Positions 28,029 through 36,308 of a stretch of DNA of 64,000 bases are shown here, piece after piece. The notes under the pieces were generated by a model, which did not search any database, was not told where the DNA came from, and saw only the letters and a list, made by a program, of their open reading frames with translations. Location: assembly GCA_015075005.1 (NCBI GenBank), contig JABTVC010000003.1, positions 186,001 to 250,000 on the forward strand. The letters are read 5' to 3'. How positions within the stretch are numbered: position 1 is the stretch's first letter; every line of letters begins with the position of its first letter. Position numbers and translations under genes: made by a program. This DNA comes from Planctomycetia bacterium. Lineage in GTDB: Bacteria > Planctomycetota > Brocadiia > Brocadiales > Brocadiaceae.

Positions 28029-29033
28029 ATGCAACAGGAAGTTTCACAACTTAAAGAAGTAACCTTTGACATAAAGAAGGTGTTCGAAGCCAAAAGAATC
28101 GACCGATATCTTGCCTCACGTCTCCCCGACTACTCAAGAACCTTTATTCAGAAATTAGTAAAAGAGGGGGCTGTACTGGTCAATGGCCATACCGTCAAAA
28201 GTAGTTATGACATACAAAAGGGAGACTTCATTTCCGTCCATGTGCCTGTTCTCGAGGAAAGCAAGATCGTCCCTGAGGACATTCCTTTAAATATTGTTTA
28301 TGAAGACGATTATTTAATGCTCATTAACAAGCCGTATGACATGGTTGTTCATCCTGCCGGTGGTCATCCTTCAGGGACACTCGTAAATGGATTAGCATTC
28401 TATTGTCAAAATCTATCTCAGATTAACGGACCGTCAAAAGCGGGTATTGTACACCGGCTGGACCGAGACACCACCGGAGTTATGTTGGTAATCAAAAGCA
28501 ATGTGGTACATTCACACATCGCCATGCAGTTTGAAAAAAGGCATATCAAAAAGGAATACATTGCCGTAGTAGAAGGCGAAATTATGTTTGATTCCGATGA
28601 GATTAATTTACCCATCGGAAGACACAAGAGTGAGCGGCAAAAGATGGCCGTAAGACGTGATGACGGTAAGGAGGCTATGTCTGTCTATGAAGTAATGGAA
28701 CGTTTCCGTGGTTATACCCTCGTAAAAATAAAGCCAAAAACGGGACGGACGCATCAGATTCGTGTACATATGAAGGCAATTGGTCACCCTGTCGTCGCAG
28801 ACTTTATGTATAGCAATCATGAATCATGTTACCTTTCAGATTTATTAGAAAAGGAAAGGGAATCCGGCGAAGTTCCTATCATCGATCGGCAGGCCCTGCA
28901 CGCCCACAGGATCGAGTTTTTTCATCCTGTCCAGAACAGGAAAATGGAATTCCAGGCAGATCTGCCGGAAGATATTTCACTTCTTGTAAAAACACTGAGG
29001 GAAGTAAGGCCTTATAAAAACGGCAATAATTAG
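28029..29033 (+). CDS. rluD: 23S rRNA pseudouridine synthase RluD-type
   Basis: 334 residues. The N-terminal S4 domain (RIDRYLASRLPDYSRTFIQK, GAVLVNGHTVKSSYD) is followed by the catalytic domain. Its signature is GIVHRLDRDTTGVMLV with catalytic Asp (about 147). VKIKPKTGRTHQIRVHMKAIG and RQALHAHRIEFFHP are also present. RluD makes pseudouridines in helix 69 of 23S rRNA. Its ATG lies one base after the stop of the upstream TPR gene. Family is certain; RluD over RluC rests on the S4 domain and length. Confidence 0.88.
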   Translation: MQQEVSQLKEVTFDIKKVFEAKRIDRYLASRLPDYSRTFIQKLVKEGAVLVNGHTVKSSYDIQKGDFISVHVPVLEESKIVPEDIPLNIVYEDDYLMLINKPYDMVVHPAGGHPSGTLVNGLAFYCQNLSQINGPSKAGIVHRLDRDTTGVMLVIKSNVVHSHIAMQFEKRHIKKEYIAVVEGEIMFDSDEINLPIGRHKSERQKMAVRRDDGKEAMSVYEVMERFRGYTLVKIKPKTGRTHQIRVHMKAIGHPVVADFMYSNHESCYLSDLLEKERESGEVPIIDRQALHAHRIEFFHPVQNRKMEFQADLPEDISLLVKTLREVRPYKNGNN

Positions 29034-29246
29034 CTGCAATCATTAAGGAGTAGAGATTTTCGTGAACATGTGAACAAATTGATATACACGTCTCGTGAAG
29101 AACAAAGGTAAGCGATCCCGCCTTCTGAATAATTTGAACTAATGACCTGTGTCCGTGCAATAACAATTTTCTTTTCGTGCTTACTATAATCGCTACTTAT
29201 CGATACATGATCACGGCGATTGGTTTAATGCCTGGAAACAAATTCA

Positions 29247-29274
29247 TTGATTTTCATCGGCCTGATGATATAAT
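29247..29274 (+). promoter_or_regulatory. Promoter of tatA
   Basis: TTGATT (29247-29252) and TATAAT (29269-29274) with a 16-base spacer form a good sigma-70 promoter. The start codon of tatA lies 40 bases downstream, behind an AAGGAGG box. Confidence 0.65.
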
Positions 29275-29313
29275 TTTGTCATTATCAGGAATTTTATATA
29301 AGGAGGCACGAAT

Positions 29314-29538
29314 ATGTTTAGCATGCCAGGCGGTTGGGAATGGCTTATCATCTTGATTGTGGCGCTTCTGATCTTCGGTAAAAGACTTCCGGATGTAATG
29401 AAATCTCTGGGTCGGGGCATCGTTGAGTTTAAGAAGGGTGTCAAGGGCGTCGAAGATGAAGTTGAAGATGCCAGCAGTAAAAGTACGCAGAAGAAGATAG
29501 ATGCCGAGAAAGAAGTCACCAAACAGGAAAGTAAATAA
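29314..29538 (+). CDS. tatA: Twin-arginine translocase subunit TatA/E
   Basis: 74 residues. One N-terminal membrane helix (WEWLIILIVALLIFG), the FGKRLPDVMKSLGRG hinge and amphipathic helix, then an acidic/basic C-terminal tail. This is the standard TatA architecture. It forms the protein-conducting part of the Tat export system. An ideal AAGGAGG box precedes the ATG. The tatC-type gene lies 330 bases away on the other strand, so the two are convergent rather than co-transcribed. Confidence 0.93.
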   Translation: MFSMPGGWEWLIILIVALLIFGKRLPDVMKSLGRGIVEFKKGVKGVEDEVEDASSKSTQKKIDAEKEVTKQESK

Positions 29539-29665
29539 CTGATTGAAGATTCAGTTTAAGAATTACGGGGGGCGCGGAGCACAACACCCTGTAAATTGAT
29601 CGTATTAGTAAATAGTTGCCGAAGCCTTAGTTCAAACTTACATTTAAAAATAGGGGTAATTCATA

Positions 29666-29764
29666 ATGAGAGACAAGAGAAGGCAAAGATTAACATGGCG
29701 TAGCAAACGGGCGAATCATGGAAAGATGGGGTGCAAGGGAAGAAGGGTTGGAAGGTATAAGTAA
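29666..29764 (+). CDS. Basic 32-residue microprotein
   Basis: ATG at 29666 with GGGG about nine bases upstream; stop at 29762-29764. The product, MRDKRRQRLTWRSKRANH followed by GKMGCKGRRVGRYK, has 15 Arg/Lys among 32 residues and one Cys. It is directly followed by a strong terminator, as expected for a real short gene. Such composition fits an RNA- or ribosome-binding peptide. I do not recognise the family with certainty. Confidence 0.6.
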   Translation: MRDKRRQRLTWRSKRANHGKMGCKGRRVGRYK

Positions 29765-29818
29765 ATCTCGTGCGCTCAGTCATCCGTTGTTTGCATACAG
29801 GCTCTGAATTCAGAAAAA

Positions 29819-29854
29819 AAAGGCCACTTGTAATCCGGGTGGCCTTCTTTTTTT
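29819..29854. terminator. Bidirectional rho-independent terminator
   Basis: AAGGCCAC (29820-29827) pairs with GTGGCCTT (29839-29846). T-rich CTTTTTTTT follows on plus and a run of A precedes it, giving T-tracts on both strands. It serves the microprotein gene (plus) and the TatC-FecR gene (minus, ending at 29865). Confidence 0.88.
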
Positions 29855-29864
29855 GACAATCATA

Positions 29865-31211
29865 TTACTTTCTCTCATCTGGTTTGCTGAGTATACCCTC
29901 AGACCAATTAATAATAGTCCCAATATCTACCGGTTCACCACCGATAGACATCTTGTGTTGCCGGCCTTCCAACAACTTCTTCTCTTCACCCTCCAGGAGT
30001 AGCGAAGCGTCACCCTTCACAGCTGTTACAATGGTAACAAAATTCTTTGCCACGATATTCAAAGTACCCCTATTCATTCTAATACGTCCATTCGGGGTGT
30101 CAATTTCCAGTGGTATTTCCGTTTTTTTTACAGAAATGAGAATCTGTCCTGATTTAACCACTATCTTTAATGGATCAAGAAAATGTACCTCCGTATTTGC
30201 ATCCATACCTACATCAATACCTTTCTTTGTGGATAAGACCGTTTTCCCTTCGCCGCCTGTTTTCAAGGTAATGCCATCCCGAAAATTGGTATGACTGGAT
30301 ATCTTTTCCCAATTCACGCCTTCCGGATACAAAATTTGAATTTCCCCCGTGCTATTCAAAAGGTGAATTTCCCCACCTTTGTGCGTTAAATACAGATACA
30401 CCGTACATAAGATCAATATTCCGCACCCAACGATCAAGCCCAGGAAGATAAAACCCTTCCTCGTAGGTCTGGCAATGAGTATTCCCAATTCATAGAGAAC
30501 CATCATGGGAATAGCGGTCATGGTCTGCGTAAAGGGGTCGGGCGGTGTGACCACGGCTGCAATAATAAATATTGCCAAAATGGCATACTTTCTCCAAGTA
30601 ATAAATTTATCAGGGGTAACAAATCTGATCTTTGAAAGGAGCAGCATGACGAGTGGCAACTGAAAAACTAGCCCTAACGCCACGGTCAACATGAAAACAA
30701 ATGAAACATAATCCTTCATCGTAATAATAGGTTGAATACCTGGCCCAAGAATGCCGATCAGGAATTGCAAACCAAAGGGGATGAGCAAAAAATACCCAAA
30801 AACCCCTCCAGCCACAAATGCCACATATGAGACAGGCAGAAACAAAAGTACATACCTTTGTTCTTTTTTATACAGTCCTGCGCTCACAAAATGCCATATT
30901 TGATATATGACAAAGGGATAGGCCAAAAAAACGGCTGTTATGAAACACAACTTCATGTAAGCATAGAAGCCTTCCTGGTAGCTTAGCACCTGCAACTCGG
31001 TCGGAAGACCCATCTTTTCCATGGCAAATTTATGGGGACCTTTAGCCATATCCAATATCTGCACTTTAAAAAACCAGCACACGATAAAACAGAAAATAAT
31101 TGCGATAATAGAATACATAACCCTGCTTCGCAATTCTTCCAGATGTGCACTCAATGACATCCTTATATTCTCAATTTCACTTGCCGTTTCTTCTGTCTCT
31201 GTTTTTTCCAC
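29865..31211 (-). CDS. tatC: TatC fused to a C-terminal FecR-like periplasmic domain
   Basis: About 448 residues from the GTG at 31211, which has GAGGA six bases upstream; the longer open frame would add 48 unlikely residues. Residues about 20-265 are TatC with six helices: LSAHLEELRSRVMYS, FVAGGVFGYFLLIPFGLQF, LTVALGLVFQLPLVM, AAVVTPPDPFTQ. A seventh helix (FIFLGLIVGCGILILCTVYLYL, about 275-297) leads to a roughly 140-residue domain. That domain has a FecR-like pattern (LNSTGEIQILYPEG, TEVHFLDPLKIVVKSGQI, PLEIDTPNGRIRMNRGTLNI, VTAVKGDASLLLEGEE). The extra helix would put it in the periplasm. TatC recognises twin-arginine signals; the appended domain is unusual. Confidence 0.88.
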   Translation of the reverse strand: MEKTETEETASEIENIRMSLSAHLEELRSRVMYSIIAIIFCFIVCWFFKVQILDMAKGPHKFAMEKMGLPTELQVLSYQEGFYAYMKLCFITAVFLAYPFVIYQIWHFVSAGLYKKEQRYVLLFLPVSYVAFVAGGVFGYFLLIPFGLQFLIGILGPGIQPIITMKDYVSFVFMLTVALGLVFQLPLVMLLLSKIRFVTPDKFITWRKYAILAIFIIAAVVTPPDPFTQTMTAIPMMVLYELGILIARPTRKGFIFLGLIVGCGILILCTVYLYLTHKGGEIHLLNSTGEIQILYPEGVNWEKISSHTNFRDGITLKTGGEGKTVLSTKKGIDVGMDANTEVHFLDPLKIVVKSGQILISVKKTEIPLEIDTPNGRIRMNRGTLNIVAKNFVTIVTAVKGDASLLLEGEEKKLLEGRQHKMSIGGEPVDIGTIINWSEGILSKPDERK

Positions 31212-31570
31212 ACCATGTCCTCGTTGGTTTTCTCGACCATAAACCAGTAACTCACTGCAACAAAAATTAAAAAGTTTATAATACAGGCACACTTCTATAA
31301 TTACAAGGAACAATTCATACGACCGATGTACTGTCAGTTGGCTGCACGGCAACATCTCCCCGTATAATGGCCGGTATCCACAAATCTCTCCAAACGGAGG
31401 GGACCATGGCCGTACCGTGCTTCAAATCAGCAGGCTATGCAGGAAAGTCCAGCAAACTGCCACGGAGCGATTTCGGTTTCTTCAGCTGTACACGGAAGGA
31501 TTCTGGAAGGTGAAAAGAAAATACATGTCCTGATTACTGCTACTATTTCGCGATGAATTGCCTGATTTTG
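31212..31570. other. Gene-free stretch between tatC and a stress-protein gene
   Basis: No open frame with support. The right half (31365-31500) is comparatively GC-rich and contains several short inverted segments, but I could not fold it into a known riboswitch or RNA class. It should contain the tatC promoter. Confidence 0.4.
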
Positions 31571-32419
31571 TTAGCGAGTCAGCAAGATTGGACAGTGCGT
31601 CGATCTCATGACCCTTACCGTAGTACTTCCCAGGATCATTTCCCGAAGTTTGGAGTGACCATAGGCGCCCATAACCAGGAGATCAAACTTTTCATCTTCA
31701 TCATTACAAAGTTCCAGGATACCCTTTGCATGGTCGTTTCCTTCTTTTGCAACAGTATTGACGATAAGTTGGTAACTCTCGAGAAATGTCCGCGCTTTTA
31801 ACAGGAGTTCAGAAGCTTCATCTTTTTTACCAGCCACACAGACCACCGTTAACGGTAACTTCATGGCCCGTGCTATTTCGGCACCGTTCTGCAATGCCTT
31901 GTCCGCAAATGTGCAACCATCATAGGCTATCAGCATTTTAGTAAACGGTTTAAATTCTGAGGGCGTAATGAGTACTGGTTTATGGGTCTGCCGTACTACA
32001 AATTCAACATTGGTGCCCAAAAAAACATCGTGCCATTCCGCATGCATACCCATTTTACCCATAGAAATCAAATCACAGTCATCAGCGGATTTAACAATCT
32101 CATGACTCACAACTCCTTCGCGTATCTCCCTGCTATATGGTATACCACCCTGACTGCATTTTCCTTCTACCAGATTCAAGGTAGCATCCGCTTGCGATTC
32201 CATCATCTCCCTGATGATCTGATTAAAAGTCCCATAAGGTACCATTCCGCCAATACTCGTGCCAATATCGTGGATCAATGGGCCAGTTAATACCTTGACA
32301 TCCTTAACAAACAATCCCCTTATGCTTGCTTTAAAGAGGCGTGCCAGACTTACAGCATAATCAGCCGCTGTGAGGCTGTTTTCAGAACCGTCAGTAGGGA
32401 CAAGGATTTGCTTTATCAT
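31571..32419 (-). CDS. Tandem universal stress protein (two UspA domains)
   Basis: About 282 residues, twice a single Usp domain. Domain 1 starts MIKQILVPTDGSENSLTAADYA and has the ATP loop MGKMGMHAEWHDVFLGT. Domain 2 starts KMLIAYDGCTFADKAL and has the loop GAYGHSKLREMILGST, both fitting G-x2-G-x9-G-S/T. Predicted to be a cytoplasmic ATP-binding stress protein. GGAGG lies 10 bases upstream of the ATG at 32419 and 4 bases from a GTG at 32425; the ATG matches family starts. Confidence 0.88.
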   Translation of the reverse strand: MIKQILVPTDGSENSLTAADYAVSLARLFKASIRGLFVKDVKVLTGPLIHDIGTSIGGMVPYGTFNQIIREMMESQADATLNLVEGKCSQGGIPYSREIREGVVSHEIVKSADDCDLISMGKMGMHAEWHDVFLGTNVEFVVRQTHKPVLITPSEFKPFTKMLIAYDGCTFADKALQNGAEIARAMKLPLTVVCVAGKKDEASELLLKARTFLESYQLIVNTVAKEGNDHAKGILELCNDEDEKFDLLVMGAYGHSKLREMILGSTTVRVMRSTHCPILLTR

Positions 32420-32734
32420 AAACACGATGCCTCCGGTTGTCTGCTTTGGAAAATGATATGCTAAAATATGATTGTTGTTTTTCTTAAGTTTTCAATAACA
32501 CAAGAGCGATGCGATTATTACCAAATAACAAGATTTTGTCAAGCTAAATATGAGGCTTAAAATATCTAAGATATGTTTTAAGCCCCCCCCCAACGATTAT
32601 GAATTTTATTGACCATCTCCATTTAATTGATGTATAATAAAGAACTAAATACGACACACATATCTTTTGTTAAGTCGGTATTTTACAATTGATTAAAAAG
32701 CGAGGAAATCTTTGTTGTTTTTAGATTTACGCAT
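32420..32734. other. Divergent promoter region
   Basis: AT-rich gap between the stress-protein gene (leftward) and the DUF4912 gene (rightward). It contains a run of nine C at about 32583-32591 and no credible open frame. Promoters of both genes must lie here, but no hexamer pair stands out. Confidence 0.4.
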
Positions 32735-33565
32735 ATGGATAAAGATATTGTAAAAGAAATATTCCTGTTGTTCCTTGAGGTTATCAAGGCATTCTGCGAA
32801 ATGATATGGAAGGGGATAAAAAACTTTTTTAGTCTGATCTGGGACAGGTTTTTTGGGATGGCTGATGTTTCCTCTATAGACAAGGCAGAAGAGCAAGAGT
32901 GGGGAGTTACCGGTGAAGATACGTGGCCTACCGCTCCAAAGGCGGCATCAGTCATGCCCGAAGCACTCAAGCCACAGATAAAAAGAAAAGAGACCTTGCC
33001 TGTACCTGGAATCCCCGTACTTCCTGACGATTACGGAGACAACCGGATTGTACTGATGGTAAGGGACACCGAGTGGTTATTTACCTATTGGGAGATACAA
33101 AAAGAGATTATGAGCAATGTTCTCAATACATTCGGCAGTCTGGCACATAGTGCGAAAATTGTATTGAGGGTTTATGATGTAACAGATATTATCTTTGACG
33201 GTAATAATGCCCATAAATACTTCACTATTGAGATATCTGGCAGGACTCGAAGCTGGTATATTCACGCGGGCGAACCAAACAGGTTGTTTTGTGTAGACAT
33301 TGGGTTTCTTACACCGAATGGGACATTTCGCATCCTCTCCAGATCGAATACAGCAAGAACTCCGCGGGCTGGCGTATCTGAAGTAATTGACGAAACGTGG
33401 ATGAGTATTGCGGAACTTTATGAAAAGGTAAATGTATATGTTCCTATGGGGTTTGGTATCAGTGAATCTATGTTTGAAAGAGCACATAAGGGTTTGACGG
33501 AAATACTGAAAGAAGGCGTGTCCTCATCCGACTATCCGGTAAGTTCGTCGATTTCAAAAAAATAA
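32735..33565 (+). CDS. DUF4912-domain protein
   Basis: 276 residues. The N-terminal 40 are amphipathic and hydrophobic (IFLLFLEVIKAFCEMIWKGI), perhaps a membrane-associating helix. A charged linker follows. Residues about 110-245 match DUF4912: NRIVLMVRDTEWLFTYWEI, KIVLRVYDVTDI, FTIEISGRTRSWYIHAGEPN and FCVDIGFLTPNGTFRILSRS. Its function is not established, but DUF4912 genes often sit beside GH57 enzymes. Here the GH57 gene starts 4 bases after its stop, so a shared role in alpha-glucan metabolism is inferred. Confidence 0.8.
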   Translation: MDKDIVKEIFLLFLEVIKAFCEMIWKGIKNFFSLIWDRFFGMADVSSIDKAEEQEWGVTGEDTWPTAPKAASVMPEALKPQIKRKETLPVPGIPVLPDDYGDNRIVLMVRDTEWLFTYWEIQKEIMSNVLNTFGSLAHSAKIVLRVYDVTDIIFDGNNAHKYFTIEISGRTRSWYIHAGEPNRLFCVDIGFLTPNGTFRILSRSNTARTPRAGVSEVIDETWMSIAELYEKVNVYVPMGFGISESMFERAHKGLTEILKEGVSSSDYPVSSSISKK

Positions 33566-33568
33566 TTC

Positions 33569-35155
33569 ATGGAAAAAGGTTATCTGTCATTAATTTTGCA
33601 TGCGCACCTGCCGTTTGTCCGTCATCCGGAATACGCTGAATTTTTTGAAGAAGACTGGCTCTTTGAGGCCATTACCGAAACCTACATTCCCCTCATTAAC
33701 GTCTTTGATAAACTGATCGACGACCGGATTGATTTTCGAATAACGATGTCGTTGACCCCGCCGCTGATCTCGATGCTTACTGATCCGCTTTTGCAATCCC
33801 GTTACATTCGTTACATTGAAAAACGGATCGAACTTGCAGAAAAAGAGATACAGAGAACGAAACATCAACCAGATTTCAACCGTCTTGCTCAGATGTATCA
33901 CAGGCATTTTACCAATGCACGATACGTCTTTGCAGAAAAATACCATCGAAATATTGTAAAAGCCTTCAAAAAATTTCAGGATATGGGTAAGTTGGAGATA
34001 ATTACCTGCGGGGCGACCCATGGTTATTTACCCCTTATGAATGGTAATGTGAATGCCATGCGTGCCCAGGTACATGTGGCAGTAAATCATTACGAGAAAC
34101 ATTTTGGCAGAAAGCCGTGCGGAATATGGCTTCCCGAATGTGCCTATGAACCAGGGATAGATAAGATACTTCATGAAGTGGGTATTCGCTTTTTTATTGC
34201 CGAAACGCATGGGATACTCTTCGCTTCCCCAAGGCCAAAATATGGTAACTATGCCCCCATTTTCTGTCCGTCAGGCGTAGCCGTTTTTGGCAGAGATATG
34301 GAATCTTCCAAACAGGTATGGAGTGCCAAAGAAGGATATCCCGGGGATTATTTTTATCGTGAGTTTTATCGTGACGTCGGCTTTGATCTCGATTACGATT
34401 ACGTAAGACCATATCTCCATGGGGATGGTAAACGCACGAATATCGGCATTAAATATTACCGGATTACCGGCAAGACAGATCAGAAGGAGCCTTACTCACA
34501 CGAAAAGGCCATGGATAAGGCTGCCGGGCATGCAGGAAATTTTATGTTTAACCGGGAGAAGCAGATAGAATACCTGTCCTCGGTAATGGATCGAAAGCCT
34601 ATTGTTGTTGCACCTTACGATGCGGAGCTCTTTGGTCACTGGTGGTTTGAGGGGCCAGATTGGATCAATTTTCTCTTTCGGAAGATCGCCTTTGATCAAA
34701 AAACGATCTCATTGATTAACCCGTCAGAATATCTTGAGATGTTTCCTGTTAACCAGATATCTACCCCCTCTCTTTCGAGTTGGGGATACAAGGGTTATCA
34801 TGAATATTGGCTGAACGAGAGCAACGATTGGATTTATCGTCACCTTCATAAAGCGGCAGAGCGTATGGTTGAATTGGCAAAGGCACATGCTCACACACAT
34901 GAAAATTCTTTACAAAATCGGGCACTCAATCAGGCCGCGCGGGAACTGTTGTTAGCCCAGAGCAGCGACTGGGCATTTATCATGAAGACGGGAACTATGG
35001 TGGAATATGCCACGAAGAGAACCAAAGAGCACCTCTTTCGTTTTACGAAACTTTATGATGATATCCGATCAAATAAAGTCGATACCGTATGGCTCTCCGA
35101 TATAGAAGATAAGGATAATATATTTCCAGACATTGATTATCATGTCTACCAGTAA
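33569..35155 (+). CDS. GH57 glycoside hydrolase / 1,4-alpha-glucan branching enzyme (DUF1957 type)
   Basis: 528 residues. It begins GYLSLILHAHLPFVRHPEYAE, the GH57 first strand with its conserved His. The nucleophile Glu is in GIWLPECAYEPGIDKIL and the acid/base Asp in APYDAELFGHWWFEGPDWI. The C-terminal helical DUF1957-type region includes LNQAARELLLAQSSDWAFIM. Bacterial and archaeal members branch glucans using 1,6-linkages or act as amylases. Coupling with DUF4912 is typical. No signal peptide, so cytoplasmic glycogen-like polymer is the likely substrate. Confidence 0.88.
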   Translation: MEKGYLSLILHAHLPFVRHPEYAEFFEEDWLFEAITETYIPLINVFDKLIDDRIDFRITMSLTPPLISMLTDPLLQSRYIRYIEKRIELAEKEIQRTKHQPDFNRLAQMYHRHFTNARYVFAEKYHRNIVKAFKKFQDMGKLEIITCGATHGYLPLMNGNVNAMRAQVHVAVNHYEKHFGRKPCGIWLPECAYEPGIDKILHEVGIRFFIAETHGILFASPRPKYGNYAPIFCPSGVAVFGRDMESSKQVWSAKEGYPGDYFYREFYRDVGFDLDYDYVRPYLHGDGKRTNIGIKYYRITGKTDQKEPYSHEKAMDKAAGHAGNFMFNREKQIEYLSSVMDRKPIVVAPYDAELFGHWWFEGPDWINFLFRKIAFDQKTISLINPSEYLEMFPVNQISTPSLSSWGYKGYHEYWLNESNDWIYRHLHKAAERMVELAKAHAHTHENSLQNRALNQAARELLLAQSSDWAFIMKTGTMVEYATKRTKEHLFRFTKLYDDIRSNKVDTVWLSDIEDKDNIFPDIDYHVYQ

Positions 35156-35226
35156 ACACGACATAATTTATCGTGTCGTGCAGCGGGAAGTTTAATTTTT
35201 TTCGAGCGAAAGGAGAAATCGGGAGC

Positions 35227-35739
35227 ATGAAAGTACCAAGAGAGGTTGGAAAACATACAAGGAATAAAATCCATGCAGAAAACGACCCGTATTTACCACC
35301 AAAGGGGAAAGGGCTGGCGGGCGTTGCTATTTGTAAGGGATGTACGGCCGTTTATCAAAATAAAAAGTGGTTCCTCGATGTTAAACTGTATGAAAAGAAA
35401 AAAACCTTAAAAGGTATAACCTGGGTAACCTGTCCCGCATGTAAAAAAACGAAGGAAAATGTTCCGAATGGTGTTGTGACATTAAAAGGTGATTTTCTCA
35501 AGCAGCACAAACAAGAGATAATGAATCTTATTCATAATGAAGATGCACGTTCGAAGAAATATAACCCGTTAAAAAGGATTATGAAGATCAACGAAACGGG
35601 TGGCGAGATCGAGATACTTACGACAGAAGGCAGGATGGCACAGCGCATCGGATCTATTTTGTTCAAGGCGTATAGTGGTGAAGTGGTATATAAAAAACAC
35701 GAAAATACGAAATTTATGCGTGTGGAGTGGAAGCGCTAG
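35227..35739 (+). CDS. Small basic protein with two CxxC pairs
   Basis: 170 residues from the ATG at 35227, with AAGGAG 11 bases upstream. Two cysteine pairs (CKGC at about 37 and CPAC at about 75) suggest one zinc-binding site. The protein is Lys-rich. It resembles the short BCAM0308/NMD3-like zinc proteins, but I am not sure of the family. It lies between GH57 and a stress protein in the same direction, with a 37-base gap to the latter, so co-expression is likely. Confidence 0.6.
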   Translation: MKVPREVGKHTRNKIHAENDPYLPPKGKGLAGVAICKGCTAVYQNKKWFLDVKLYEKKKTLKGITWVTCPACKKTKENVPNGVVTLKGDFLKQHKQEIMNLIHNEDARSKKYNPLKRIMKINETGGEIEILTTEGRMAQRIGSILFKAYSGEVVYKKHENTKFMRVEWKR

Positions 35740-35776
35740 TACCTTGCGTTTACAATTTTACAGAGGAGTGAATTTC

Positions 35777-36241
35777 ATGATTAAAATTGAAAAAATTCTG
35801 TTTCCTACAGATTTTTCTTCATGCGCAAAACATGCCTTAAAGTATGCCCTGGACTTTGCCCTGGAGCGCGGGGCGAAACTCTATATCTTGCATGTAATCC
35901 CTAAGCTGAACGTTCCGGTAGGGCCTGGCGGATTGACCTTCCCGGTATCAAAACTCTATGATGATATGGAACGGGATGCGAAAAAGAATATTCACCGCCT
36001 GGTACCCAGGCGATTTCTCGAGAAGATAAAGGTTGAAAATATTATTGTGCGGGGAGCACCCTTTCAGGAAATCATTAAAGCCGCAAAGAAATATGATGTT
36101 GACCTGATTACCATTGCTACACACGGTAGAACGGGAATTTCTCGCGTACTTATGGGAAGCACGGCGGAAAAGGTCGTGAGAACAGCGCCCTGCCCGGTTT
36201 TGTGCGTCAAATACCCTGAGCGCGAAATTGTGCAGCCTTAG
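35777..36241 (+). CDS. Universal stress protein, single UspA domain
   Basis: 154 residues. It starts MIKIEKILFPTDFSSCAKHAL, with GAGGAG upstream of the ATG at 35777. The ATP-binding loop reads THGRTGISRVLMGSTAEKVVR near the C-terminus, and VLCVKYPE ends the fold. Likely an ATP-binding, dimeric cytoplasmic stress protein. A tandem Usp gene lies 3.4 kb to the left. Confidence 0.92.
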   Translation: MIKIEKILFPTDFSSCAKHALKYALDFALERGAKLYILHVIPKLNVPVGPGGLTFPVSKLYDDMERDAKKNIHRLVPRRFLEKIKVENIIVRGAPFQEIIKAAKKYDVDLITIATHGRTGISRVLMGSTAEKVVRTAPCPVLCVKYPEREIVQP

Positions 36242-36308
36242 AATTCAGAAACACTTCATAACAACTCGATTCAGGCATCAATAACTTCCACCTTGTATAT
36301 TGGCTGAC

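Noticed and set aside
31365..31500. Possible riboswitch or structured RNA
   Set aside because: Compared by eye with c-di-GMP, cobalamin, TPP and related consensus cores; none fits.
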